From assembly GCA_021030905.1 (NCBI GenBank), contig JAGFMI010000011.1, positions 62,001 through 126,000 of the forward strand: a DNA stretch of 64,000 bases, read 5' to 3'. A program made the translations under genes and the position numbers. This document shows, one piece after another, positions 32,354 to 44,684 of this stretch. The stretch is from Pyrenula massariospora (taxonomy: Eukaryota; Ascomycota; Eurotiomycetes; Pyrenulales; Pyrenulaceae). The notes beneath the pieces were generated by a model. The model saw only the letters and a list, made by a program, of their open reading frames with translations. It did no database searches and had not been told where the DNA came from. The stretch's first letter is position 1. Every line of letters begins with the position of its first letter.

Positions 32354-33634
32354 CTAAGAAGGGCCTTGGAGAGGACATCTTGGGACATAAATCCAATTGT
32401 GGCCTGCATTGAGTAGCTGTGCATCGCTGAAAACTGGGGCGATTTTATCTGAGGTATCTGGAACCAGCAAGTGCTCTGGGAAGATTCGAGCATATTGGTC
32501 GGAGGAGTATCCGCCCCGACGTTCGAGCCAGATTACTGGACTTGTGGAGAAAGGGCGATTGGTATACGCATATTTGCAAATGAGACAATCCAAGGGCGCC
32601 ACCCAGATTTCGCCATAACTGTCCCCCGGTTGTTGGGGACGTTTAGAGATTGTGTGAATCAGTGGATAGTCTAATGATCGAGCGATACTCCCATAATGAA
32701 CGAGACGCAGCTGTATTCTTAGCCCCTTGTTAGTCATCGAGTATGGCTCCTTTGATCTGATTTGTGGGCAAATGACATGGGCAGAATCTGCAAAGTCTGC
32801 TGGAGACTCAGCCAAGAGTCCGACTCTCTAGAGATGTCCGAGAAATGGACCGGCTTCCTTGCGCTTCCAAGCGAATAAGCTTTGATCATCAGAGTCCTTC
32901 AGTATTTCTTCTTGCAGCCGAAGAAACGCTTTCTGTCCTTCCCCGTACAACATTGGCATGTTCACATCGAAAAGCCCAAGAAGGCAGTACGCCATATCCT
33001 CTAAACGAGTAGTTTGGCGTTTGGATGCCCATGACATCCGCTGCGCGACACTGCAGCCTTTTAACCAGTCGTTAAAGACCTCCTGGCCAAAGTGACTTCT
33101 ATTTTTAAAAGCGGTTCCATTTATGCCAGTGATGACTTGCAATTGACTCCAAAGCTCAGACCTGGATGCAATCCTCAACCAGTCACGGGTATAATATATC
33201 AACTCAACTGGAGCAATAAGCTCCTGCAAGGTCCAGCCTCTCTTAAACCACCTACTGTTCGAAAACTCGTTTGTTGCATCTGCCTTTGGGTTGAAGACAG
33301 CGGCCACGTCGGCCAAATAAGCGAAACAGATGCTGGCTCGCTCATACCATCGATACATCGAATTGATAGCTTCGGACAGCTCAGCACTGCTCTTTTTATC
33401 GATACAACAGGTGTCTGCCCATGCCCAGTCGAACCTATGGCGCGATGCTTCTTCGCAGAAGCTGACAATCTTTTTGTAACCCCTCTTGCTCGTAAGTTCT
33501 GACGAGGTGGAATTATGAGCTATATCATGAAAGCTGACCTCTTCGATCTCCCAAGTGTGCGAAGGGATAGCATAGTGCGGAGGATCGGACTGAAAGTCAC
33601 TGAGCCTTCGAGTAGTAGTATTGAGGAGCCACAT
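32354..33634 (-). pseudogene. HET-domain gene interrupted by an in-frame TAG
   Basis: The ATG at 33634 opens MWLLNTTTRRLSDF, the usual start of HET-E-type proteins. The HET domain (about residues 20-150) is clear: YAIPSHTWEIEEVSFHD, WADTCCIDKKSSAELSEAIN, SMYRWYERASICFAYLADV, then RGWTLQELIAP and GLFDVNMPMLYGEG. After FAWKRKEAGPFLGHL comes TAG at 32828-32830. The same frame resumes immediately with RVGLLAESPADFADSAHV and PYSMTNKGLRIQLRL, the normal continuation in this family, and runs 153 more codons to 32354. So one nonsense codon splits an otherwise intact frame. HET proteins trigger programmed cell death on non-self recognition; the truncated product would still contain the whole HET domain and might be active. 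A C-to-T change of CAG is the simplest origin. Confidence 0.8.
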
Positions 33635-34526
33635 CTTATTCGTAATGATTAAACGAGCCGTCAATAATTCTGCACAAAACAGATATAGGAAGACGGCTAT
33701 GCACTCCGGAAGACGATTAATCCAAGACTATAGAGATCTGTGTCAAGATGCAATGAGCTGAAGTGTGAGGCGTCAACCCCGCCAATGTAGGTTAAAATCC
33801 AATGATATGTGATGTCCTGAGGGCGGCGCCACGGCGAGGCTGAAAACAAATTTCCCGAGCTTGGGCTTGCTTGTATCTGACGTTCAGGTTCAGCTTAATT
33901 TTGCTCAATTTTTCTCCCTAAAATCGTCCAATCATCCATGCTTAGAAGAAACATAGTATTTCAAGTGACCTAGCGGTAAATTTTCATTCAAGACATTGTA
34001 CGATATGCCTATTAATTGCTGTATTAAAAATAAATCACTATTTATGTGCTAGACTCGCGTTAAGGAACTGTCTTGGTGGGTGACATGCTGAAGAATTAGA
34101 GGGTATGATGGTATTTAAATTGGATTTCAGTCTTCTCTAATGGCGTTGAAGTGATAAGACATCCAGGCATCTGATGGTAGATGGAACAAATAAACCCATC
34201 TCAAAGCCATCGGGATCTATTAGGCGCGCAACTCGGGAAGTCGTCATTGACCGTTCTCCTGTCAAAGATGTAACAGAGGATCTAGGTCATAGCATAGGCG
34301 TAGGATGTCTAGGTGTCGGCGCGACCTGAGATTGGGCTTAGATCACAGCAAAATTCCCACCTCAGAAACTTCAGGCTCAATTTCAACAGGTCACAGCTAC
34401 TTGAGAACAGACCGGGATTTGCAATTGTTGGGCCAATATCAAAGGCCAGATCAACCAGAGGCTTCAGTGTGCTATCTACCCAAATAAGTGCCAGGGGAGT
34501 GTAAATTTTCGGAACACTGATCGATA
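33635..34526. other. AT-rich intergenic, no gene seen
   Basis: About 0.9 kb upstream of the HET gene and downstream of the next minus-strand gene. No coding signal. Confidence 0.5.
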
Positions 34527-37312
34527 TCATAGCTGCCTGTGTCTCACTGCATGCTCTTGCTGCTGATTGCAGCTGGGGAAGTCACGTCGAATGTTTTCTC
34601 TATGGCCGTCTGGCGTTGAAATCTTCCCGGTACCCTGCAAGGCGAAGCTTTTGGCAGCAATACTCTGGCCTAGACTTTCATCAACAGGCACATCTCGATG
34701 AGACTCCAAGGTTTGGTCACTGGATGGACTAATTGGAGATTGTGGACTTGGATTGTGATTCTCCGCTGTATTATGAGTAATGAGGACTTCACTTGAATTA
34801 GGATGAATAATTTGAGTTGTACTAGTATGTTGGTGGGAGTTTACTTCCTCCTCACTATTGGAGGGCGAGGAATGCTGTTCGAGGCTGAAATCAGACGGCT
34901 TTTCATTGTGAGAATCATAGATCAAGCGTGGATGTTTTTCGTCCGATATATCGAGGGTTGCAAGCGCCTGCTTCTTGTTCGTTGTCGGTACGCCTTCAGC
35001 GGCCCCTGTCCATGATCCCGCACCGAGTCCCTCATGCGCCATTCTTTGCAATTGCAAAGTCTCGTTAGTGACCCATTCGAGGCGCTGGTATATACCAGCT
35101 TTATGACGTTGCTGAACGATCTTCAGAATCGGCTCAACAGTGAATTCCATAAGAATAATGAGACCTCCAACGCCCAACGTAATGCTCAGGCCCAGCACAC
35201 TGAAGGATGTATGTGAAGAGCTTTTCACTTTCTGATTTCAGTCAGTATTTGCCTCTTTAAAATATCACAGTAAGTTGACATACCTGAGCTTTGCATAGGT
35301 CTTGAAATGGCTTTTGCATAGATTTATCGACATATGTTTCCATAGCTGGATCTGATGGTCCAGTGGCGCGTTCAACAAGAAGCTTCTGTATGTACGCCAG
35401 TGTTATACTTTGCCAATGCTGAACTTCTAATTGCCACTGATTAGTCGGGAGAAGCCCTTGAAAACCTCCAATATACGAGTTTCGCGCCAGCAATCCACCT
35501 GCGCCCAAGTTTCCAATCACGTTTGAAATATCAGCACCAAGTGTTCCTAAAGCGCTAGCGTACATATTCACAGACGCCTTTTGTTTGTCTGATTTACCTA
35601 GATAAAAGGCAAGAGTCGAAGCGGTATTCCAGTCTGTAAGAGGTGTACAGTTCGTCTTGTTGAAACAAAACTGGTCTCGAGCCACGCAACCAAGCACATG
35701 AATCTCGCCGTCGAATTTGTATAAAGTGCTCTCCGGCCTTTGAGGTATAGGATCACTGGAAGGCTCATGCGCAGCAAAAAGGTCGTCGTTGACTGGCTGC
35801 AAAAACTCGGCTCCATTACCCATAAGGAAAAGGAGAGAGGTTTCGGCATCGTCAAGCAGCAGCTCGGGTATTGGATAGAATGACGACAGGCTGCTGTTAG
35901 GGTGATATTCGTGCCGTCTGAACTTTTGTAAGCCATTGTAACTCGAATGTAAGGTAACCTACTGGATTGAGTAGTCACGAAGGTTCAGAGGCACGCGCAC
36001 AGGCCAGCTGAAGCTAGCGTTCCCATTCTCATTTGTCTCATTGATAACTTGACCATAATGAAGCAAAACAGTACTATCATTGTCTGTTGAACCAATGGTT
36101 TCTTTATATGCATTGGTCTGCAGCGGCGCACACTCAAGAACATTACGATGAGTAAAACGATCCTCCGGAGGTGCATTAATTCCTAAGTCATTATGTGAGT
36201 CGATTGGTCCAGATTCAATCTTAAGATTCATCAAGTCATGTAGACAAATCTTGCTTTTCCCTGGAAAAGGACAGCTCCAATTCGATGTAATTGTTTGCGG
36301 TAGCTGTGTGTTGATGAACGTAGAACAATCTTGAACTCGAGTTCCATTTACATAACACTGCTGAGCATAAGAGTTACTTGCAGTGTACATCTTTGACTGA
36401 TATGGTAGGAAATCAAAGTATAATGGGTTGAGCCCTGACGGTCGAAGGACTTGTCCACACTGAGAACTCGAAATTAAAACCTCATTAGCTGTGACTGTAG
36501 AAATCTAATATTTATCAGTACACTAAACTTAAAAGGTGAAGGTGTATGTGTTTGTAATTTAACAAAAGTACTTGAAAATGTCGAGGTCTTGCACTTGGAG
36601 GCTCTCTAAGATATACTTTGTCTTCCTGAAAGCCTCAAAGCCGGAGCCGTGTGCTGGCCCGTGCTGACGCATGGTAGTTGAATGACAGATATCCGTCGGG
36701 GGCCTGCAAATTGGACGCGTAAAGAATAATGCATTTAAGTAAAAGCTAAGACGTACCTCTGATGAGAAGATACTGGCAAGGTGAAAGCCCACCAAGAGCA
36801 ACGCCGATATACCAATCAATGGAACTGTCTGAAGCCACAATTTTCGAGATTTACCGCGCCAATTCCAGGTCAACTGCACAAAGTTTCTCAGGCCAATAGA
36901 ACTTTCGTCTGCATTCCGAAGAATAGCCTGTGTCTGATGATAGATGCCATCCGTGGCTTGGCGGGTAGAAAGGCTCGCATGTGCAGCAAAATAGAATAGC
37001 CGCCAGAAGCTCCTACCTACAATAGTAACAAAGAGAGCTAAGAACGCAATTACGAGGCCACCATCGCGCTTAGACAAGGTAATTGTAGCGCCTCTTTTGC
37101 AAAGAGGTCAGCATCAACATAGATCAAAGACGTAACGAGGTTAGAAAAATTTAGTAGTGTTGATCAAGAGGGTAGACTGTGTAATAAGCAGCAAAAAAGA
37201 AAAAAAGGTAGGGAGAAATTCGAGAGCATCCATACTTGATGGGTCCGTGGGACCAGTTTGTCCAAATTCCCGTGTATATCAGCTTGTCCGCTACACTGTA
37301 GCTAGTGGCCAT
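34527..37312 (-). CDS. Large fungal membrane protein, function unknown
   Basis: Five exons (37312-37236, 37093-36757, 36504-35963, 35917-35284, 35231-34527) give 764 residues. The start MATSYSVADKLIYTGIWTNW and the block GATITLSKRDGGLVIAFLAL belong to a widespread fungal family of uncharacterised membrane proteins. Two transmembrane helices lie near residues 35-57 and 105-125 (PLIGISALLLVGFHLASIF). A long, probably extracytoplasmic, Cys- and Asn-rich domain follows (QCGQVLRPSG, NWSCPFPGKSKICLHD, LECAPLQTNA, DQFCFNKTNCTPLTDW). A third helix (LGLSITLGVGGLIILMEF) lies near 545, and the tail is Ser/Asn-rich and hydrophilic. Intron 2 (36505-36756, 252 bp) is far longer than the others (142, 45 and 52 bp). 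All phases agree. A receptor-like topology is inference. Confidence 0.75.
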
Positions 37313-39764
37313 ACTTGTCGTATATCAGATTCTTGTGAGCTTGAACAGATGTGAACAGGTAGACTCAGATAGAGCGGACTTGATTAGAAGATCTTTTAAG
37401 ATTTCAAGCTAGCGGAATATGGTGTTCTGTTTCCTTTGAACGGGGGCTTCACTGTCCACGTTGAGGAAAGTAAAGTAAAGCTGGCAAGTTTGAGGCCAAG
37501 AAATGTAATTAGACTTATAGATACCTCTATAAGACGTCGAGGGAGGCTGCATCAAAGTCATATACAACGTCACCACGGTCAGCTCATTGGCATGCAATTG
37601 CTACTGGTCAAGAGCAGAGAGGTATTTTCGCAAGGGGCCAGAGCGCTAAAACCGTGTGCAAGGCGACGTAAGTTTATCGTAATATATGAAAATCTGGGGG
37701 CGACTTGGTAGTTTCTATAGATCAATTGCTTACCAATGATTCGAAAATCCAAGCCTTGTTACTTTGTCGCCGATCTTTGATGGCAGACGGCATATCACTT
37801 CAGCGGTCACGCTCCACAATCACCATACCTTCGTGACACTGCTTTGCACATTGGGCTTAGGTCAGAACAGTAGCTTCAGTTCCAGACAGAATTAGCCTTT
37901 GAGTTTGGAAAGGTATTTCCAAGGTACAATTGGTCATGATCAAGCGCCTTGTGTACATGCGACTTTACCGGACTCGAGCAATTTTGTCTCGGTCCGCAGT
38001 GATGGTGCAATGTCCAACTAATCAAGGATCGATTCGGATTACCAGACGAAGCAGCGAGTGTGCTGCCTGTAGCCTATTGAAAGATAGGATGTCAACGTGC
38101 CTGTTCCACAAGTGCTAGGCGCAACAGCCCCCAAGAAAATGTTTCACCCTACACATCACAACCACTCGCGATGGGGCCTTTGTTCAAACCCAAGGATAGG
38201 CTTTACGACTGTCGTACTTCTCGAGTCTAAGGTTGATCATCATAAAACATTTCGATCTAGAGCACAAAAGCTCATTAAACCGCGCCTCAAGTAAAGTAGC
38301 CGTGTCACTACCTATGTACGACTGTGTGGCGCGCTCTTCCCCGCCTCGCACGAGTCAAAATCCACAAGACACCTAAATTAATTTTCCCACCACACCAATA
38401 TAGATCTGTTGTTTCAAGGACGATCAGCCAACCGCCATGTTATCGCTTTCCCGTATATTTCTCACTTGACATCCTTTCGAGCTCTTTAAGCCCCAACCGC
38501 CAGCTGAAATTCCGCCTCAGCAGATGATCCCGCAAAGATTTCTTCAAACAGCCCCAGTCGCTGCTGGCGAACCAGATTTATCAAGCCTGTTTCAGGTACT
38601 CTTCTGCGGGAATTTAGGAATTATGCTGCGATGATAATGTACCTTGAAAACCCCTCAGGCATTGTGTCCGTTGAACTGAAAGTCTCTTTTCCACCACCAA
38701 TTACCAGGCTATACGAAATCCACGAGGTCTCGGAAAACGAATGCTCATCACGGACAACTTCTTTTTCGAAATATTTTTCCCAGACACAATGCTATGGACG
38801 CTTTACTTTGACTCAACCCATGACACGTCACAGCCTGATCACTCGTCATGTCCCAAAAAACTTCATCAAGTTTCCGAATTAAGTCTAGTCGATATATGCA
38901 GTGCTTGCAGACGCTGCATGTCAAATGGGGCTGATCAGGCTGAAATCACATATGATGGGGCACATGCAAGAAGAAGCGGGTCGTTTGTCCGAAATGGTTA
39001 GTCGCGCTGTCCTACCACTGAGTACCGGCGCTTTCAAGATGTCTCAAATCCTTGTCGGACGACCAAGAACCATGAAATTATGCATCTTAATGTTTTGTCC
39101 ATATTCTCGTATGACCCAAGACCCATGCACAGACCCCACCTAAACATCCAGCTTCCATTGCTCAATACATATCTCCACGTTATCTAAGATGTTTACGCAC
39201 TCTCCCTGCTTCTGTCTCCCTATTGGTTCCCTCTTTCCTCCATCCTCTTGCTTCCCACTCTCACCTGCACACTTTCTCGGAATCATCGGCCCCACCACGG
39301 TCCGAAACTCTGCCCCTTTGAATATGCTCTTGCGGGGTATACTGATCGTCCCCCTCCTTGTGTCTCAGAACTTTCTCCTCGACCTCGACTTCGCCGTGGC
39401 ATGTCTTGGGAGGGGAAGGGAGGTTCCGATCAAACAAGCGGTGAAGCCGGAGTGTTGAGCGGCGACGATCGCGACGGGGGTATGGGCGGTCGGCGTGTGA
39501 AGAGCATGATGTAGAGATTTGGGAGGTAGGAGCAGTTCTGTAGAACGGTGGGGACCAAAGTTTCATTTGTGGCCAAGGATGTGTGGGTAGCGGCCATAAC
39601 GACATTGGATAGAGCAGATTTTGTAACGATGTCGCCAGAAAACCTTGGGCTCAAGTAGCTGTACGTCTAATTGGTCGCGTTGTTACATAAAAGTGCGGGC
39701 ACCAAAGTTTGCAGCCAAAGCTTTTAAGTACCATTTCCAAGAGCCACCTCCCAATAAGTGAGAC
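37313..39764. other. Gene-poor interval, no gene seen
   Basis: About 2.5 kb with only short frames on both strands and no family signature. It separates the membrane-protein gene from the HET gene, which point away from each other. Confidence 0.5.
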
Positions 39765-41582
39765 ATGGAGACGACGGGACTGAGTGAAGCGGAAGCCGAC
39801 ATCCCAGATCCTTTTGTTTACGAAGCTCTTCCCAACGAAAGGTCGTTCCGCATCATTGAGCTGCTTCCTGGAAAAGATGACGACTTTTTGTCCTACCGGC
39901 TACAAGTTGCCGACTTGAACGAGCCTTCGGAGTATGAGGCGCTGTCTTATACGTGGGGACTCCGACCCAATACTAAGCCTACGATATGTAACGGCAAGCG
40001 ACTAAGCATTCGGCCAAACCTACATTGTGCTCTGCAGCAATTACGGCGAAAGAGTGAGTCGCGATTTATTTGGGCCGATGCGATATGCATCAACCAAGCC
40101 TGCACACAGGAGCGGAATGAACAGGTAAGGCAGATAATGATGGTCTACCGCCGGGCCCAGAGAGTACTGGTCTGGCTTGGACCTAACGAGGACGGTCAAG
40201 CTGACGTAGCATTTGATGCGATTCGAGACTTGGATCAGAGGAAACTTTCAGCGAAATCGAGCGGTTCTCTCTCATCGGCTGATATCAAGCATAACGCGCA
40301 ATCAAGACAATGGCATGCTCTCAAATGGTTACTGTCTCGACCTTGGTTTTCGCGGATCTGGGTTGTTCAGGAGGTCGTCAGTCACCCTGAAGTACTCGTT
40401 CATTGTGGAGCGTTGCAGATCCAATGGGAACTACTAGCTGCTGCTGTCGAACACATATGCTGTTTCGCGAACGACCAAGTATTTCACGTGTACTGTTTCT
40501 GGGAATCTGAGGTCTGGGGCGGGCGATTTATGCAGAAACTGAAGCATTCACGTCAGCCTAATGACAATTACGCCAAGTTACGGCTCCTGCATTCTCTTAG
40601 GCGCTTTAATGCCAAAGAGCCTCAAGACAAAGTATTCGCTGCTTTGGGGATGAAGACTTTTCAGGATATCGACCAGACAGGTTCCAGCATGGAAAGCAAT
40701 TGGATTAAAGTCGATTACGAGAAGAGCGCCGCGGAAGTATATCGCACGGTAGCGGAGAAAATAATTTTCAGTGAACCACAGAATTTGGCGCCTCTATCAT
40801 ACGTCTTGCCTGAGTCCGATGAGCCTTTGGTGTTCTCGTCTTGGGCCCCACGGTGGGATCAGCCGGATAGCGTCCATGTTCTCCTCCGAACCATCCGGAC
40901 AAAGAGTCCAGAGACCAATTGCAGCAGAGGCACGACAACTTTCATAAGCCGAATTAGCGGGGCAAATACGCTTGAAGTCTCCGGCATACAGTTTGATAGC
41001 GTTGTGAAGTCAACAAAAATAAAGAACGAGCGATGGTTCGCACCACAAAAGCATAAATGCAAATCATCCCCTTTTCTCAAGTTTTGGAGGACGAGAAGCG
41101 GTCTTCCCTTTGCCTACCCAAGTAATGAGGATATTCTGACCGTTCTATCCATGGTGTTCACGTGTGGTAAGGATGACACTGCCATGATAACTCTACAGGA
41201 CCATACAGCAAATTTCAAGGAATGGCTTGTGGAGCTTGAAGCGGCGTTTGCTGACCCAGAGGGCTCTATTGTCCAGAAAGATGGCCCTTCTGCATACAAG
41301 TTCGACAGAAATGGCGCCAAATGGGCAAATGAAGCCCAGAGTTGCGCTTGGAATCGGGCTTTTCTTGAGACAAAACGCGGATTCATGGGTCTGGGTCCCA
41401 AAGATTCACAGGAAGATGATTTGCTATGCGTACTTGGTGGAGGACAAGTTCCATTTCTGCTTCGCAGTGTAGGGAATAGCACCTTTCGGCTCGTCGGAGA
41501 ATGCTATGTTTATGGTATCATGAACGGGGAAGCGGTTAAAGCGACGAAGGAAGATGATCTGAAGACCTTTCGCATAGAGTAG
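39765..41582 (+). CDS. HET-domain protein (intact)
   Basis: A single-exon ORF of 605 residues with an ATG start. The HET domain occupies about residues 50-200: EYEALSYTWGLRPNTKP, LHCALQQLRRKSESRFIWAD, AICINQACTQERNEQV, YRRAQRVLVWLGPNEDG and RPWFSRIWVVQEVVSHPEVL. The C-terminal half ends in SWAPRWDQPD and VGECYVYGIMNGEAV, a tail common in this fungal subfamily. HET proteins act in heterokaryon or allorecognition incompatibility and immunity-like cell death. The stop TAG is followed immediately by TGA. No partner gene such as an NLR adjoins; the nearest features are intergenic DNA and a Zn2Cys6 regulator. Confidence 0.9.
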   Translation: METTGLSEAEADIPDPFVYEALPNERSFRIIELLPGKDDDFLSYRLQVADLNEPSEYEALSYTWGLRPNTKPTICNGKRLSIRPNLHCALQQLRRKSESRFIWADAICINQACTQERNEQVRQIMMVYRRAQRVLVWLGPNEDGQADVAFDAIRDLDQRKLSAKSSGSLSSADIKHNAQSRQWHALKWLLSRPWFSRIWVVQEVVSHPEVLVHCGALQIQWELLAAAVEHICCFANDQVFHVYCFWESEVWGGRFMQKLKHSRQPNDNYAKLRLLHSLRRFNAKEPQDKVFAALGMKTFQDIDQTGSSMESNWIKVDYEKSAAEVYRTVAEKIIFSEPQNLAPLSYVLPESDEPLVFSSWAPRWDQPDSVHVLLRTIRTKSPETNCSRGTTTFISRISGANTLEVSGIQFDSVVKSTKIKNERWFAPQKHKCKSSPFLKFWRTRSGLPFAYPSNEDILTVLSMVFTCGKDDTAMITLQDHTANFKEWLVELEAAFADPEGSIVQKDGPSAYKFDRNGAKWANEAQSCAWNRAFLETKRGFMGLGPKDSQEDDLLCVLGGGQVPFLLRSVGNSTFRLVGECYVYGIMNGEAVKATKEDDLKTFRIE

Positions 41583-42958
41583 TGACAAGGAGTATGTGAG
41601 ACCAGCCCTTCTAGTCTTCGCAAAGGAAGATTTCGGGGTTCGTTGGCGCCATGTAAACGTTAGGCCAGAGTTTATTTCCAGATAATTGATTCTCATCCAT
41701 GTAAATGGCCGCTGGTCTGTACGCAGCCATGTGTCGAACTTCTGTCAGGTCCTGTTCGCCACGATATACCGCCAGGGAGGTGATATACGGCCAGTCTTTG
41801 TCGGTGCAAACCCGTGCTTGTCCAGTGCACCTTGCCAACGGTGCCCTCCACAGATTCTGAGATCCATTCAATCCCGTCTCCTTGGCCCCATTAGATTCCT
41901 AGTAGTACCCTGGGTATCTTCACGTGACACTACTGAGTAAAGTGGCGTGATCGACATGTAGAAGCGAAAACGAAAAGACGCTCACGAATTGCGGGCGGTA
42001 TCTTAATCCTCATACAATTTGTGTAAGAAATTATGTGCCAAGCAACTTAAATAGGAACCGTTGAGCCTGAAAACACAATAAGTCAGAAGGAGGGGAATCG
42101 TAATTGTAAATACTCGAAGTCCCTTCGTAGCGTTTTCTATTTTGTCCTGAAATAATTTACTCAAGATGGGCAATTGCAACGTTACGGTCACCGAGAACCA
42201 AGGCAGTGAGAAGTGGGCAGAAAGTCGGGCGGCGGCTAAATATCGGCATTGAGCCCTCCGTAGTAGGGTCCTCGGCGTCTTGCGGTACGATGAGGCGGCA
42301 GTCTTGTCGTTTTAGACATTGTGGCCATCAAAAAACCGCGATGGGGATCTGGCTCGATGGGCTAGGATCATTCTCTCTCCGCCAACTTAAAGAGCTTTGA
42401 ACCTGGATATAAGTCATTTGTTCAGAGGCCACCATGCTCTCTTCGGCCCACGAATTTTCACGAACTGATAGATAAATGGGAAGTCGACATCATGGCCAGA
42501 CATTCCATATCAAAATTGTCGCTTATATCAAAGACTGTCAAATATTTTATGGAGCAGGTGCAGTCGATCTGCGGCAAATCTGCCAGCTTTCACCCCAATC
42601 ACCGACCCTATCTAATGGCTACCTCGCCGCTACACCAGAGACAATGCAACCCGAGTGGCTGACTAGAGCTGCAGATCTGAAGGCTGTCAAGCGGATGGGT
42701 AGATCCTGTGGAATTACACTTAGATTGAACACTCTACTCCCTTTCAATGCCTGTACCGGGCATGTGGCGGAGTGCTCTCCCACAATAACCAAGACCAAGC
42801 TATACATCAGGCGCAACCACTTCGAAGGAGCGAGACCACTAATTGTCGACCTCCTATCGATATCACGGAAATCACAAGGTCACTGACCTTTCTGACAACC
42901 TCAATTTGCAGTGAATGCCTTCGGGCAGTTTGCACTATAGGACTCTAGCCTGAGTTTT
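41583..42958. other. Intergenic between convergent genes
   Basis: Contains a possible terminal exon on the minus strand (separate entry). The remainder has only short frames without coding character. Confidence 0.4.
41611..41904 (-). other. Possible terminal exon of an unknown gene
   Basis: About 98 codons open after an acceptor-like CTACTAG, reading ESNGAKETGLNGSQNLWRAP, then WPYITSLAVYRGEQDLTEVR and NKLWPNVYMAPTNPEIFLCE before a stop. Coding character is good, but no ATG exon could be assigned upstream. Family unknown. Confidence 0.3.
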
Positions 42959-44684
42959 TTATCTTGGGGGCAGGTTATCCGAAGAGTCGAAGGGAGATAA
43001 CTCTTCTACAACTCTATAGCCACCTGCATCATCTGGAAGATACCTGCTGTATTTCAAGGCCCACCCATGCCCACCATTTTCGTTCTTCCTCGAGGTGACT
43101 GCAACGTCGGTAATCCTGTGCGACTCCGGAATGAAAATCTCCGGTCCCTTGCCATCCCCTCGATCTATCAGTTCTAGTCCAGCTTCCTCGATCCTAACGA
43201 TCTTTGTCGCCATCATAGCGTGGGAAGCCGACTGACAAAGACCTTGGACTCTTGGGGCCTCCCAGAGCAGGTCTAAGGCCTCATGGCGAACGCGATAGTC
43301 GCGGCACTTGATCACACAGACATAGAGCGGCAATGCAACGCTCGTCTCAAGCGAAAAGGGCGGCTGTGTCCCATCCGGGTACCGAGTCGCCGCAATACCG
43401 TATCGTCCGTAGTACAGGATCTGCTTGTAGCCGTCGATTTGGTCGTCGTGCACCATCTCGGAAAGGCTCGTTGAGGTTGCTATCCCAACGCGAAGCGTCG
43501 CATGTGCTTGGAGCAGTTTTGCAACGACGACCTTTTCGGCACGGGATGCATCGCCTTCCAGGGTGATGCCTAACGCTTGAAAATTTTGTAGCCATTCGTC
43601 TAATGCGGTGCAAAGGAAGTTTTTTTGCGCTTCCATTTCAGCCATCCGATGTTTCTCAAGGAGTCCTTTAGCAAGAAGTACTTGTGCCGGAGCCTGATTC
43701 TGGTCTGCAAATCCGGGTAATAATCGGTACAAGGCGAGCTCCGCTTCCTCAAGGGTCGAGAAATGATCGTGCAATTCCGCAACCGGTTTGACAGCTTTTT
43801 CTGGTGAGATATAATCCATGACGATGGCGGTGGAACTGAAGTTGTAAAATAAAGGCTCAATACTTTCCTCACGTAAGGATGCATTGCCGTTTGAAATAAT
43901 GCCGGCTCCGCGATGGTAGAGCTGAACTACTTCTGTAACATTGTCTTGCAAAAGCTCAATGCAGATGTATAGAACGCAGCTGATTAAAGCAACGGTATCG
44001 TTTACCGTACCTTTCTCGAGGCTCGTTCTAAGCTTTGATAATGACCGATTGTACCACATCAATGCTTGCTGATGGGTCCGATCCTTGACTGGTGTTCCTG
44101 GGCTGCGGCGTGGGGCTCCTCTCAAGCCATGCACCAGCTCATCAGAATATCGTGGATGCTCAAAGAGAGTACTGAGAGATATTACCTACAAGACCACTCA
44201 GTGATAGCGGCTATCGATGAATGATTAAACTTTACCGCATCCCAGATGATAGGCTCCGTATGGCAAGCCTGCAGGACACAAGTTTTCCAAAAGTGATTGT
44301 TCATAACTCGAGGAAAGATCGGCATGCCTCTCATGGAAAGATACTCGAATGCCCGGAGCTCTAGGGAACAATCTAGGAGTTTAGATGAATACGAACTCAT
44401 CACAAAAAGCGGGGAACCGTGAGAACTCGAATTACGGCTCCGGAGTCCAAATTCGTGACCCCTTCCGATTTTGTAGTCGCATTTTCGACCGGTGCTGGTA
44501 CAGCGATAGCACTGAGGTTTCTTTTCGTCACACTTGACGCGCCGAATCCTGTAGCACGTGAGCAATTAGGGCACGGTGACGGCCGCGACGAGAAATGGGC
44601 TTACTTGCAAGTCGGGCAACCATTCCTAGACTTTTTGTGGCCAATTCGACCCTGTCTGCGGACCGATACGTAGTCGGCTGCCAT
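42959..44684 (-). CDS. Zn2Cys6 transcription factor
   Basis: Three exons (44684-44605, 44548-44236, 44185-42959) give 539 residues. The zinc cluster spans the first intron: KKSRNGCPTCK joins IRRVKCDEKKPQCYRCTSTGRKC, giving C-x2-C-x6-C-x6-C-x2-C-x6-C (about residues 23-50). The region after it (LRAFEYLSMRGMPIFPRVMN, ALMWYNRSLSKLRTSLEKGT, then LISCVLYICIELLQDN) is the fungal-specific activator fold found with C6 DNA-binding domains. Introns are 56 and 50 bp, both GT-AG. It lies between a HET gene and a GNAT/methyltransferase group, so a local regulatory role is possible but not shown. Stop TAA. Confidence 0.9.

Noticed and set aside
42476-42886. 136-codon + strand ORF downstream of the HET gene
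   Set aside because: Has an ATG but no conserved pattern, and lies in the 3' region of two convergent genes.
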